Origin: Flammulina velutipes
Lineage: Eukaryota; Basidiomycota; Agaricomycetes; Agaricales; Physalacriaceae
Length of the DNA: 64,000 bases
Direction: 5' to 3'
Assembly (NCBI GenBank): GCA_011800155.1
Contig: CM022372.1
Span: 1,426,001-1,490,000 of the forward strand
The position numbers and the translations under genes are program-made. Positions 1-12,466 of the stretch are shown here, in pieces (the first letter of the stretch is position 1; each line of letters begins with the position of its first letter). The notes beneath the pieces were generated by a model. That model saw nothing but the letters and a program-made list of their open reading frames with translations. It did not search any database and was not told where the DNA came from.

Positions 1-52
1 TATTTTTGTGACCAACTCGCTTGAACATTGACAAGTAGTCGATTAAACCAAA

Positions 53-3000
53 ATGGCGGGAAAACCAAACAAATTGGCGTTCTTGTCGATGCCGGCGCCG
101 GCGTCGTATGTCGCTGGCCTTGGTCGAGGGTACGGCTATCGCTTTTACTTTATTTCTCTGGCTAAATCTGCGCCAGTGCTTCGGGTTTCACGACGCGGTC
201 AGATATTGGTCCTGCGAGAGAGGGCCCTTCTGCAGAAGTAATCGCGTGCGTAACTGCCTTCTTTGACTTTGCTGTCATTAAATTTGCACAGAGAGGCGCA
301 AGCTCGGCGCGGTGAAGAGCAAGAAGTCGATCCCGAACAGTTCCAGGATCCCGACAACGAATACGGCCTTTTTGCTGGCACAACTTATGAACAAGATGAC
401 GAGGAAGCAGACAAGATATATGATCAGGTCGATAGTGCAATGGATGCCAGGCGGAGGGCGCGCAGGTTCGTGCTAGGTCAGTTTGTAGCCTTTGACAGCC
501 TCCAATGTTTTACCCTTATCACTCTAGGGAGGCCCAAGAGCAGCTAGAAATGGCCAAGCATCGTGCTGAACGACCAAAGATCCAACAGCAGTTTGCTGAC
601 TTGAAGCGTGGGCTCTCAGCAGTTACGGATTCCGAATGGGAGAACATCCCAGAGGTTGGTAACCTCACGAGGAAGAAGCGCAGAAAAGAGGAGCGCTCTT
701 ACGCCATCCCAGATAGCGTTATTGTCGGTGACCGGGCCAAAAATGAGTACGAAAACGCTCTGGATCCTAGCCAGCAGCAGGTGCGCCTTCTAGCTTTTAC
801 TTTCGCGTCTTAGCTAATATACACACAGAACGGTGGTTTCCAAACGCCAGCTGAGGGTGGCGGCTTGAGCAACTTTTTGGAAATAGGTGCAGCCAACGAA
901 ACAGTATTGGGACTAAAGCTCGACCAGGTTGGTTTCGATTGCATCCCTCTCTCGCCACAATTTCCTGACACTTGTATAGGCCTCTGCCACGACATCCGGT
1001 TTCGCAACATCTGTAGATCCAAAAGGATACTTGACTTCCCTCGACAGTGTTGCGATCAAGTCTAATGCTGAGATTGGCGACATCAAACGTGCACGAATGC
1101 TATTCGAGTCTCTTATCAAGTCGAATCCCAAGCACTCGCCTGGCTGGATTGCCGCTGCTACATTGGAAGAACATGCTGGCCGTATGGTTCATGCGAGGAA
1201 ACTTATCAAACAAGGCTGCGAGCAATGTCCGAAAAGCGAAGACGTTTGGATAGAGGCCGCGCGTCTGCATGTATGTTATCCGAGTCCTCTTATATATTTT
1301 CTAACCACTTTTCTTAGAATAATCATGATGCCAAAGTCATTTTGGCCGAAGCGGTCCAACACGTCGGTCAGAGCGTCAAAATATGGCTCACTGCCGCAGA
1401 TTTGGAAGGTGATCTTCCTGCTCGAAAACGTGTCCTCCGTAAAGGCAAGTCCAATGAAGTCTATTCCGACTAGAGGCTGACATATATTTCAGCCCTCGAA
1501 CATATCCCAAATTCTGTGCGGTTGTGGAAAGAGACTGTCAGTCTTGAAACATCAGTAGCGGACGCGAGAACACTACTTGCTCGTGCTGTTGAAGTCATTC
1601 CCATGTCTGTGGAATTATGGCTGGCACTGGCTCGAACTGAAACACCCGAGCGCGCGAAAGCAGTTTTGAACAAAGCGCGCAAAGCAGTTCCTACGTCGCA
1701 CGAAATTTGGATCGCTGCTGGACGACTCCTCGAACAAGCGGCTTCTGAACCCAGCAAAACGCAAGATCAACGAAACAAGGAACTCGAGATGGTGGACAAG
1801 ACCATCGAGATGGCTGTACAGCAGCTACGAAAACACCAAGTTCTTTTGACTCGGGAGCAATGGCTTGGAGAGGGGAAGAACTGCGAAAAGCAGGGCTCGA
1901 TACGCACATGTGAGGCTATCATCAAGGCGACAATTGCAATGGAAGTTGAGGAAGAAGATCAACTGGCAACTTGGGAAAGTGATGCAGAGACGGCGGAGAA
2001 AGAAGGCACAATCCACACTGCCCGTGCTATATTCGCATATGCCTTGAAGGTCTTTCCTGACCGTAAGGACATGTGGGAGCGCGCTGCCAGCCTCGAGAAA
2101 GCCCATGGCACACCTGATAGTTTGGATCAGGTCTTGCTCAAGGCCGTTGAGCATTGTCCACAAGCTGAAAACTTGTGGTTGATGCGTGCGAAGGAGAAGT
2201 GGATTTCGGGCGACGTTCCTGGTGCTCGTGAAGTCCTAGATCGGGCCTTCGTTGCTAACGAGGAGAGCGAGAAGATTTGGTTGGCTGCTATCAAGCTCGA
2301 GGCTGAGAACGGAGAGACGAATGCAGCTCGACAGATATTGGGGCGCGCTCGGGAGATTTCCAACACTCAACGAGTAGGTATCCGATCTCAAAACTCTCAA
2401 AACGTACTCATGACTATAATAGATTTGGATGAAATCTGCTGTATTCGAACGCCAACAGGGCAAGTTGGACGACGCACTCAGCATCCTTGTTACAGCCATC
2501 CAGAAATTTCCCCGCTTCCCCAAGCTATACATGATACAAGGGCAAATTCATCAATCACGGAAACAGTATGGCGCTGCTCGAGGTGCCTTCATGGCTGGAT
2601 GCAAGGCATGTCCCAAGGAGCCGACCATGTGGATATTAGCGAGTCGCCTGGAGGAAGCTGATGGAAAGAGTATCAAGTCGCGTTCGCTCCTGGAGAAAGC
2701 CCGTCAGGCGAACCCAAAGAATGAGCTGCTTTGGGCCGAGGCGATTGGAGTAGAGGAACGGTCGAACGCTCCTGTGCAGGCCAAGGCGATGCTATCCCGT
2801 GCGTTACAGGAATGTCCGACATCTGGATTGCTGTGGCGTATGCAAGTAATGAGCGAGCCTCGTCCATCACGGAAGACGCGCGCGACGGATGCGATGAAGA
2901 AGACGGAATCTCACCCAATCATCATTTCTACTGTTGCACGGCTCTTCTGGACTGAGCGAAAGATCGAGAAGGCACGACAGTGGTTTGAGAGGTCTGTTGA

Positions 3001-3275
3001 TGCGGCGGTGTCGCAGGATATCGACGATGGTGATCTATGGGGATGGTGGCTGTTGTTCGAGCGGGAGTATGGTACTGAGGTCAGTCATCTGAATGTCTTT
3101 GGTAGGTTGGTTGGTTGCTGACTTGGTTTAGGAACATCGGGAGGCGGTCAGAGCGAGCTGTGTTAAAGGCGATCCGCATCATGGCCATGTGTGGCCATCC
3201 ATCGCCAAGGATCTGGCGAACACTGGAAAGAGCACGGTGGAGATTCTGGAGCTGGTTGCAAATGTGTTACAGTAA
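53..3275 (+). CDS. PRP6: Pre-mRNA splicing factor PRP6/Prp1 (U4/U6.U5 tri-snRNP)
   Basis: The product should be the tri-snRNP protein that bridges U5 and U4/U6 in the nucleus. The N-terminus from the ATG at 53 carries the family signature AFLSMPAPASYVAGLGRGA and continues, after an intron, into an acidic segment (QDPDNEYGLFAGTTYEQDD, DEEADKIYDQVD) typical of the Prp1_N domain. From about 1080 onward the chain is a long array of HAT/TPR half-repeats (SPGWIAAATLEEHAG, LWLMRAKEKW, IWLAAIKLEAENG). I count about nine short introns, for example 246-291, and a product of about 920 residues, normal for the family. The stop is TAA 3273-3275 after NVLQ. The gene is convergent with the MYND gene, only 50 bp away. 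Confidence 0.93.
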
Positions 3276-3325
3276 GTAATAAGTATTGATTGTATTGTAT
3301 TGTATCGTTGTTCTTGGTATCCATA

Positions 3326-5118
3326 TCAGCTCGTCATCTCACTTTCCTGCACTTCCTTTTGAGCCTGATCTCGTATCTCTCTCATCAAGTCAGGACTCAT
3401 AGTCGACGACGAGAGGACGACAGAACCGCCACCGGGGCGCGGGACCGTGACTCTCAACGCGCCATCCTTTCCTGCTCTGCCGCCAGACCCCGTTTCTCGA
3501 TGATCGGATTCAATGACAGAGCACGGCATCCCAGGCTTGCAGAATCGTTTGTGGTTTTTCCAATCATCCTTCTGACATTTTTTACTGCAGTAATATGGCT
3601 TCTTGTCCTCGTCGCATTTGCCTCCACCTAGCCAAACAAATCAATGAAATTTCTTTGAATCCAAGAAACTGCGTACACTTTTGCAACATTTTTCCGCGGT
3701 CCGCCTCGATTCCGCATCCATAATTGGCACACTTGTACCGCAATGGGTTCTTCATCCTGAGGATATTTGCCTCGCTGTCTCTCTGTATTCTCTCCTCGGC
3801 TTCCTTCTCGGCCTGCCAGATGTCGTTGTAAAAGAAGTTTAGCTCAACGACGCGTTCGGACATGGGCCGGAAGAGATGGCGAGTCTGCCAGGCCACTGTG
3901 GGGATAGAGTGTCCGAGAACACAGAGCGGACGGCTATACTGGATCGCCTTGTTTGCGTGGTGCATCGCGCCGTAGAGGTACCGGCCTCGCAACTCCTCCG
4001 TGCAGTCGAGGAGCCACGCAACTATTGCAGCATGAGCGGTGGCTTTGAGGCTCGTATCTGCGTCGGGGTGGAAGGCAGCTTTGATGAGATTGGCGTAACA
4101 TAACTGGCGATTCCGCTCGCAGCCAATTCCAAAGTATATCCTGGGAACGAATTCAAACTTATGGACAAACGAGTGGGAAGAATGATTACCGGACGGCGAG
4201 ATCAATGAGTGCAGATGGACTGCCATCCCGCTTGAGCTCATCGAATGGCTTGCTTTTTACGAGGGTCTCTGCCTCGTCAATCAGGACCATAAAACGGCCG
4301 GGGACCAGCTGCTCGTCGAGTCTTTCCTTTGTGATGGGGAGAGATCTTTCGAAAAATTGGGTGTATGCCATGATCTTGGTATACTCGTCTAGAGGTATAT
4401 CCGGGTCCATTGCCAAGTGCAAGTCTGAAGGCTGCTCGTTGACTTTATAATCGAACGCGATGGACTGGGGAATTTGTATGGCGGCGGCTGCAAAAGGCGG
4501 AAGCTGAAGTGCTTGCATAACATCCTTGAATATCTGCTCAAAGGATTCGTTCGCGATTCGGCACGTCGATTTTGGGGATACACTGATAGTGTGCAGACCG
4601 CTGAGCGCGCCGACTCGTTTGAATTCATTTCCGACAGCTTTGGCGAGGCGCCTATCCTCTGTCATGAGCGTCCATGGTGCTCTGGGATCTTCAAAGTGTT
4701 GTTTCTGAGTCCCGCCGATGTTCACGGTAGATTTACCGCTGAATGCTCGCATGAGTGCTTTGACGATCTCGGGGGCAGCATCCTCAGGCGTGTCTGGGAA
4801 GAAAGCAAAAGACTCGGAGGTCCCAGGATGAGAGCCTGCAGGGAGGTTTTCTGTAAGAAGGAAGCGACTCTCGGATTGGACGATAATGAGGAGATGGGCT
4901 GGAGCAGGCTCTAGTTGGACGTAGCGGATGTCGAAATGCCAGGCATTGGGGACGCGACCAGAAGGCGTGAGTTTCGTGCGAGGTAGAGAATTGAATTTCT
5001 TCACTTCATCTAAAAGAATCATGTTAGTCCGTACGTATGTAGATAAACCACAACGTGAAAGAAATGTTGATTGCGGGGACCGGCACCGGCCCTTACCTAC
5101 TGGCTCGTGTAGGTCCAT
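3326..5118 (-). CDS. MYND-type zinc-finger protein
   Basis: A C-terminal MYND zinc finger is complete once an intron of about 49 nt near 3630-3680 is removed: CANYGCGIEADRG, then KCGGKCDEDKKPYYC, then SKKCQKDDWKNHKRFC. This gives the expected C-x4-C, CxxxC, CxxxC and HxxxC zinc ligands. MYND fingers bind proline-rich partner peptides; the family is expanded in mushrooms and mostly uncharacterised. The roughly 450 residues before the finger match no domain I recognise. The start at 5118 (MDLHEPV) is the first in-frame ATG; the frame is open a further 18 codons upstream without an ATG, so another 5' exon is possible. Introns lie near 5014-5097, 4160-4190 and 3630-3680. The stop (SEMTS) is at 3326. 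Confidence 0.82.
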
Positions 5119-5747
5119 GTAGGTCCTAGGTGCACGATGTGAGCGTTGAGATTTGGTTTGCTCAGTGGCCACAGGTTGGGAGAGTCACAGCATAATAGAA
5201 CGTCATCGACCGTGAAACTGGATAGGTCACCACCAATGAGAACAGTACCCATTTATCCTTGCAAAAGTCAACATGTTGAAGTGGAAATGAGTTACCTTCC
5301 TGGCACCCTATCATTTGTTTTGATGCCACAGTGAGAGCTCAGTCGGAGTAGTAATATTCTATGTCTAGACTTTCTTCTGTCATAGTATCCTGGTCCCCGG
5401 AGGCATTGAAGTCAGAACTTAGGATGTCAAATATCGGGCCGATAAGCCGGAAACAAACTGAATTCGAACGCGTGACCGCGCTCAACCATGACTGCAACTC
5501 TTCAAGTTCCTGGGTCTCGCGCTCTATGCTTAGTCGCAAACTGTCGAAGAAAGCCTACGAATTTCTTGCCTGCGATGTATTGGGAAATCTTGAGGACACG
5601 CCTTGACGGAATGCACGCTGAGTGGTTCAAACCGAGGAGGCTCCTAAAATTGCTCAGCTACTTATATATGAGACCTGCTGGCGAAATGTCTCTCTCATCT
5701 TGAACCCCTACTTTGATCATCTCTAAGCAATATCTATTGCTCTTACC
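5119..5747. other. Intergenic region with one small doubtful ORF
   Basis: This stretch separates two divergent genes and so holds both promoters. On the minus strand, 5339-5539 is open and ends in an acidic, tyrosine-rich tail (SLDIEYYYSD). A possible upstream exon reads KKFVGFLRQ, but the join is not in a convincing frame and I cannot name a family. I leave it as a possible small gene or exon relic. Confidence 0.3.
5661..5670 (+). promoter_or_regulatory. Putative TATA box
   Basis: TTATATAT lies about 80 bp upstream of the ATG at 5748, a usual distance for a fungal core promoter. This is assigned from sequence and position only. Confidence 0.35.
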
Positions 5748-6936
5748 ATGTTTTCTACTCTCGCTGCTACTTTTCGCAAGGCCAAGCGGGGCATGACGCG
5801 GAAGGCTATTGCTAAACAGAAGGTTGTTGGTACGTTGCCCGAGCTCGCTATCCAGCACAACACTCTTCATGGCCCCTAATGTCTCTACAGAGCCCTCGAT
5901 CCACCCTGATGTTGCGCATCGCCTGAAGGTCGCCGGATTCAGAGAAGACTTCGCGGAAGCTTCTTACAACATCCTTATAACGCAGTCGCACGACGCTCAG
6001 CTCAAGCAGATCAGGCTCTTCGAGGAGCTATGGCACGACGATGAAGGGTTTGCCATTTCTGCTTACCTCCCTACGCCGTCCTCTATCATCAAGGAGCTAC
6101 ATCCGGCCGAATACAAGGTCAATGCTATCGACGCTCGTCTGTACAAACTTCCAGCCGAGTGGAGACAGCACTGTCTACAGGTCGTCCTCGAACACCCTGC
6201 TCATCTGCAGACACTGCAGCTCGATGCGATGGTCGAAGCGGTACAAGATGTTGGATGCAGTATCCCCCCGCCTTCGTCAACTTTTCCTACCAACACCATT
6301 CTCAAGCTCAACCCCCTCGACTATGGCATTACCCGCCCAATTCCGACGCTTCCGAAGCCGCCTCCGTCTACGGCCTTCACACCTCTCCAAAGAACCCCGA
6401 GAGTCAGACATTTGACTGGCCAACCCAAGCGCGGAAATTTTGGGACTAAGACTGGAACTATTTCCCTACCGATCCCTTCTTTACCCGCGCACCTGGGCAC
6501 CATATCTATTTCTTTATATCAACCAGACCAACGGACATCATTGAAACCTAACGTCTTGGGCGCGTCTCAGTTCACAAACCGCCCGACATCTGTTTCTGGA
6601 CGATGGACCTCCAAGCAGGATTCGTTCGCAGCGGATGATGACCCAGATTTTGAGGATGCTGGATATCATTGGTCTCATACGGATGCAGTTTCGTATGACC
6701 ACTTTTCCCAAGGCCTCTATGGATGTTACGCGCTATTTGAGGGCACGACCGGTATGTTTATCTTCCCAGCTCAAATCACTTGCTGGGTTCTAACATAGTT
6801 CAGCCATAGGACAAACGGAAGGATGGGATCGACGTTACACAATACTGGACTGCACGACCGGTATGTTTCCATTCGGCACGATTTATATTTACTTTCTAAC
6901 ATGCTCTCGTCAGCCATGGCATTGGGATGGGATTAA
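5748..6936 (+). CDS. Hypothetical protein of unknown function
   Basis: The model starts at ATG 5748 (MFSTLAATFRKAKRGMTRK) and removes introns 5830-5890, 6752-6803 and 6861-6913, all GT-AG. It gives one open frame to TAA 6934-6936. The basic N-terminal helix (FRKAKRGMTRKAIAKQK) could act as a targeting or nucleic-acid-binding segment, but this is a guess. The middle is proline- and threonine-rich, the later part acidic (AADDDPDFEDAGYHW). I see no known domain or signal peptide. The last two introns have nearly identical flanks, and the short final exon looks like a local duplication (see findings), so the 3' end is less certain than the start. Confidence 0.6.
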
Positions 6937-7911
6937 TTGCAACTTCTTTTGATATGTTCCGAGTCTGACAACTGGTAATTCTCTCTTTTGACTTTTCTCC
7001 ATTCAGCGCTGACGGGAATCCTCCAGACCATCTTCGCGCACACCCTACTAACATGACCTGCCGCCTGACTATCTGGTCCTTCCGCTACGATTCCCGCATG
7101 GAGCGCTCAAGTTCGAAGGGGGGCAGATTTACGCGACTGGTGGAGCCAACCCCACGGGGGGCGATTCTGAAGTAACAGTTATTGCCTCTGTGGGACCCAC
7201 CTCGAGTCGTCGTCTCGTGCTCTGTGCAGACTGAGCCCGGTTATTAGCCCAGTCCTTCGCTGGGATTGGGCGATCCTCCGGGCTGTCCTAAGCCGCAGCT
7301 AGCCAAGCCCCCCGTAAGCCACTACTAGGCTGGCAGTCAATAGCCTGGTAGTGACGTTGTCAACAACGAACGCCATCTTGGAATTATAGTACGGACCTCG
7401 TATCATCTCGCCTGCAGGCCAGCCGCCACCGATACCCCCGTGTGCTTTGCCTTATACCCCCGGACGAAGGATATATTGTATGTGCGAAGTTGCTTTTGCT
7501 CTGAATTGTGCCATGGTCGTCGATGCTGTCTTTGCTTCGTATTATGTTCGCTTTTGATATGTTTTTTTACTTCAATTTTTTTTTCGATGTTCGATGACTT
7601 TATCTCTAGTTTCTCGCGCTATAGTCCCTTATAATTCGTAGCCTTCCATATAATGCGCAGTAGTTAATTTCTCCGAGTTTTCGTCAGTTTCTGTACTCTA
7701 TACTTCATAGTCTTGTTCGTAATTCATTAATATTGCTACTTGACGTGTGTGACCCAATAATTAAGATGCTCAAAGGTTCTGGAAACGGACCATTAGGCAG
7801 AGGTTTTTTTGTTTCCATTCACCTACGTGAGAGTTTCGAACGCTTTGGGATTGAGTTCCGTGGGAAAACATACTACTGATCGTGTGCCTAAGGCCACCAC
7901 TATTGATTTCC
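6937..7911. other. Intergenic region, no gene seen
   Basis: About 970 bp with no long open frame and no recognisable domain on either strand. A GC-rich patch at roughly 7100-7340 contains short self-complementary pieces. I looked for long terminal repeats or an inverted repeat framing it and could not establish either. The distal part (7440-7760) is T-rich and probably belongs to the promoter and 5' UTR of the IMPACT gene. Confidence 0.4.
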
Positions 7912-9154
7912 ATGGCAGGCATCACCCAACTACTGAACGACTTACTAGAGTGGCTACCCGATCGTGAGGCGGTAGCCTCCGAGATAGAAGGTATCACGAT
8001 TCACCTGGTATCTCCGGCTCAACTTGTCTCTGTAACTATACGATCATACAGTCCTCGAATCCATCTACGGCTCAGATTCCATACGGAACTGGCAACCGGA
8101 AGGAGGAGCTACTAGAGATGGGACTCTAAAGTACGAAATAACAGCAAGGTGAGCGCGTTCCTACGTGGATTCAACGTCTCATAATATTAGTACAGCCTTC
8201 CTTCGCCCCATGATGGTATACCTATCAAGATCCTTGTATCTCTTTCCGCGACGTATCCCGCATCGTCTCCCCCTCAGCTGCAATTGCTATCTCGCTACAT
8301 AGGTTCCTACGGAGCCGACGCTTCCCTCTTCGGCGCAGTGCTAAAGACATACATGTCCGTCAACGGCGTCGAATGGTCCCCCGACGTCGTATGCGTATTT
8401 GACGGCGTACAGCATGTTCTCGACCTATGTCTTCAATGGTACGAGGAACATCTTACTGCACATGTGGCCGAAAATTCGCTCCGGGGACACCTCAAAGACG
8501 ACAATGACACCTCTACCTCTGAATCCGCCACACAGCCTATCATCCCTAGTTCCTCGGCTCCGGCGGCTGCATTGCCATCCGGCATTCGCATATTTGAAGC
8601 TGAACCAATACTTGATCGCAAAAGTGCTTTTGTAGGGAGAGCTTGTGCGATAACAGACCCAGCTGAGGTCGATAATTTCTTAGAGCAAGCCGTTATCGTT
8701 TCTTACCCTTTCGATATAGGTTCCCATAATTCTCTCTCACCTGACATCGGATAGACGAATAGCGCGAGCCGCACATCCCATAATAAATGCCTGGCGATGT
8801 CAAGCAGGCGCAGTACTCCATCAAGGTTTATTATCTGCTACATCTCGTCATCGTGCCTTTCCTCAAACATTTTTGCCAGACAATGATGACGACGGAGAGA
8901 CTGCAGCTGGTGGACGATTAGCCCACCTCCTCCAGATATTAGTACGGAATCCCTCCTTGGGCCTCTTCGAAGCTAATGTAATCCACTAGGAGGTGAAAAA
9001 TGTGTTAGTAGTGGTGACGCGGTATTTTGGCGGCATACACCTTGGGCCGGATCGATTCAAGCATATCAATCAAGCTGCACGGAATGCTTTGGAGATTGGA
9101 GGCTTCCTTGATAGTGTTGAGAGTAAAAAGCCTAGTCGAGGTAGAAAACACTAG
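7912..9154 (+). CDS. YIH1: IMPACT/Yih1 family protein (RWD plus UPF0029), Gcn2 regulator
   Basis: Yih1/IMPACT proteins bind Gcn1 through an RWD domain and keep it from activating the eIF2alpha kinase Gcn2. Starting at ATG 7912, the N-terminal RWD signature EIEVLESIYG forms across the first intron (7991-8051). The C-terminal UPF0029 domain is unmistakable: LDRKSAFVGRAC, DRRIARAAHPIINAWRC, DDDGETAAGGRLAHLLQIL, VVVTRYFGGIHLGPDRFKHI. Five introns fit: 7991-8051, 8149-8195, 8668-8719, 8826-8879 and 8942-8989. The fourth joins HQ to DNDDDGE. The stop is TAG 9152-9154 after a basic tail (KKPSRGRKH). A Ser/Thr/Ala-rich linker of about 50 residues separates the two domains. Confidence 0.92.
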
Positions 9155-9367
9155 ACCCAACATCTGTTGCAAGGATAATTGCCACCTTGAGCTTCAAAAA
9201 ATCTTAGTGACCAAGACAATAAAATATCAGTCGGAACTGTATCTCATATACCCACAGTAAAAGCTACATTAGACATCTCTATGGTTGAGTGGGGATTCGA
9301 GAATGGAAAATACAAGTAGGTACGTTGATAACAAAAAGTCCACAAAGAATAAAAAATAGGTAGTGGA

Positions 9368-11401
9368 TCAACCAGCTACCTTGACACCAGCCGGACTCTC
9401 GTCCGGATCCTCGTCCTCCTCGCCATCCGCGTCGGGCTCTTCATCCATGTCATTTCTCCCATTCATACCATTGGCCGCGTCACGACGATCGTCGTCGCGT
9501 TGGATCTCATCCCGCATGACTTTCACATCTTGATCCACTTTGGCAGCTACACGATCAATACCAGCCTCCGCGAGTTTGACGTGCACGCGATGTTTGGCGA
9601 GATGGGCGCTCCTCTTCGGTGGCCTCTTGAGTCGGCGGCGGGCGACCATGACAGGAACAGAACATTTCTAGTAGACGTCAGCATGACCATAATGCACATG
9701 TGCACGCGCAGCGCACCTGAATGAGATAGTGCGAAGTTGACCCAAGGAGGATTCTATGTATGAGGCGTTAGTGCGGATGTTATTCATGAGAGAAAAATTG
9801 ACAATCACCCTTTCAGTTGTCCTACACCTCGCGATCCCACGATGAGCATGATAGGCTCATTATAATCCACAATGTCTGGGCAAAATGTTAGACCAGTTAG
9901 TTTACGATGAGCGTCGACGTACCCAGCAGCATGTGGCGCGAATTCTTTGCGTGCCAGGCCTGGCAAGATACTCTGACATTGAGTTTTGTCCTCTGCAAGA
10001 GACCGGTAACCTGGCGGACTAGAATGTAGGCGAGGCCTTGGCGCTGGGTGGGAAGAATGGTGAGAACAAGAATGAATCACAGCATTGAATGCTTACCTCT
10101 TGCTGACTTCTGAGCTTTGTCGCACGGTCAGCAGCGTTAGGAATGTGCGGATCAACCTTGCTTTCATTCTCTACGACTGTCACGACCAGCATTTCGTCCC
10201 CATCGCGCAATACAGTGCCGACGCCCCATTCGACAGCGTAGCGACTTTCCTCGGACAGATCACTAGCGACGACGTAGCGCTTGCGCCTCCTGTCGCCTAT
10301 AACGCTGTCGGGGTCGCCTTGAGTGACGCTGATTGTGCACCGATCTCGCTGGAAGATGGGCCGGGAAGTCTGGAGAGGAAGTGGTTCGTGATGTTTCGTT
10401 GATTTACGTCTGCGGGGAGCGCGCTTGCCCTTTGTAGAGCCAGTCCGGGAATACGAGTTGAGAGTGGTTGGGAAATAGGGCTCTGGAGGGACGACGACGT
10501 TGACGCCCTCGCCGAGCGGATCGGGTTCGGCTTCTTCGCCGCCTATAAGGTTGCCGTCGATGAGAGATGGCTCGACGAAAGCGTTGTGCTCGGTGTTGCG
10601 CTCTGTCACGGGATCGAAAAGATCATCATCGTCGCTCCAGTCGTCGTCCTCTGTTTCATCCCCGGCAGTTTCGTCGCCGGAATCGTCCGCGTCGCTGAAC
10701 GCATTTCGGGGCCGAATACTGGTTGCCGAGTCGGAGAGATCCACGTCGGACTGTCCGAGGGGAATGGGTTCGGGGGTCGGGGAAGACTCACGTGTCCGAA
10801 AGCGGCGGAAGGTAAAGGGAGAGGTGGACCGTGCGCGACTTTGGCTGCGGGACGGGGGGTCCGACGAGGCGGGAGCTTGCGACGACGACCGACCCCCAGA
10901 GATGATCTTGGACAGCGTCCGGCCTCGTTCCTTTTCGTCGACGACGCTGTTCACGCTGGTGTTCGTGTTGGTCCTCGTCAGCGATAGCGCGGACAGTCCG
11001 CCCATCATAGAGCTAAACGACATGCGGCCAAACGATCCTGTCTTGAGCGATGATTCTGGTACTTTGGGGGATGGCTGGGCGGAATTGGTGCGCTCAAGAG
11101 CGTTGATGATAAGCTGGGTAGCCTCGTTGTCGATATTCTGGCGGGAACCTGTCAGTAAGTTGTTCGAAGACCAACGTCGCGGAGTGGTAGGACGGGAAGC
11201 TGGGGGTGTAGATGACTGGCTCTCAGGAGTCTTGGTTCCAGCCGTGTGATATACACTAGGCACCAGCGACGGCGGCAGAGCCACGGGTGCCGATATATCG
11301 AGCTCAACGCCTTCAGTTGGCACCGGAAGCCCAGCACTGCTCCCAGGCCGGCTCCCAGGCGTGTATTTCGCGATCCAACTGGATTTCTTCGCGCTCGACA
11401 T
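9368..11401 (-). CDS. Universal stress protein (UspA) domain protein with long disordered N-terminus
   Basis: The ATG at 11401 starts a Ser/Pro-rich, low-complexity N-terminal half of about 300 residues with acidic stretches (DDDWSDDDDLFDP), probably disordered. A UspA fold follows: RYVVASDLSEESRYAVEWGV is strand 1 with the helix, MLVVTVVENESKVD is strand 2. After an intron RQGLAYILVRQVTGLLQRTK leads to DIVDYNEPIMLIVGSRGVGQ. After two more introns ILLGSTSHYLIQ and KCSVPVMVARRR complete the G-x2-G-x9-G(S/T) nucleotide-binding loop. The tail is strongly acidic. About four introns lie in the USP half. USP domains bind ATP or AMP; this long-tailed form is common in filamentous fungi, without a known role I can cite. 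Confidence 0.88.
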
Positions 11402-12466
11402 GGATACTCAAATCACAAAAGCGTTGCTGACTTACTCTTGGTAAAACTTTCGGGGCCTTGGCCGGCGTCTGTAACAGTGAGGTAACGCGAGAGGCTTGGC
11501 AACAGGGTCGCGACTTACATTCATTTCTATCGATGGCGACACCAAAGCTCTCTCGTCGTCGTTGTCGTCCACCACGGCTGCGTATTCTGGTCTGCGGGAG
11601 ACGTGTAGGTGTAAGATAGGCAGCACAGCCACCCTTCAGTCCAGGCCTTGGGCTTCTATTCATCGTACGGGGTAACGCTTCCCAGTCCTTCTACAATCCT
11701 TCCCCGCAATGATTCTCTTATGCATACAGTAAACAGGGTCCAAACCCACCAAGTCCGGATACACCAACATTGAAAGTCCATTGACTCCAAAATGTCTGCG
11801 AAACACGTCCAGATCTCCACCCCGCCACCCTCAAAATATTGTGAGATGCAGAACAGCGTATACTTCAATAGAATCTCTATTCAGTCTTAGACTCTTACCT
11901 GTACCGACATAATGAACCCCGAAAGTTGATCTGCATTGATCAAGGGAACGCGTTTAAGAATAGAAAGCGTAGATAAGACCGCTATAGTTATGGCTGTTTT
12001 CTGTGGCATTCCATTCAGCCGCCTTTGCCGAGTTGTCGTTCTGAACGCCACCAGGTCAACGTTCCCTGGTAGACTACATTGAACCTATCCATGGTAGGCA
12101 CCACCGCCACACAGACAAGAAAACTAAAAATGTAACACGCGCGCTCCCACGCGCCGTGAGAAAAGAGACAAAGGTCAAATCTAAAGTTCCTACAGTTATT
12201 TCAATGTCGATTTTCCTACCATTTCTTAACTTAGTACACTAGTGGGTAAGTATTATCAGCCGCCACATGCTCAAGATACACCGGCAAAATCGGACCGTGA
12301 TGATTGTTCCCCAGCGCAAATCACGACTATAGCTGTGGTATCCCGCCATTACGAATTATTATCCATGCGCAGATGGATAGTACAATATATCTGGCATTTA
12401 ACTTGAGTGGGCTGAGCAGTAGGTGTTCGGTCGGTGTTTGCCGATTCATCTTGAGCTTTGACGGCC
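11402..12466. other. Divergent intergenic region
   Basis: About 1.06 kb between the 5' ends of the USP gene and the prenyltransferase gene, so it holds both promoters. Minus-strand open frames at 11313-11663 are out of frame with the USP gene and show no domain. I see no other gene. Confidence 0.4.

Noticed and set aside
7100..7340. GC-rich patch with short self-complementary pieces, considered as a transposon end or solo LTR
   Set aside because: I could not find matching terminal repeats or a target-site duplication on either side.
10500..11249. 249-codon plus-strand frame over the USP gene
   Set aside because: It is antisense to the low-complexity Ser-rich half of the USP protein, which keeps the opposite strand open; no domain.
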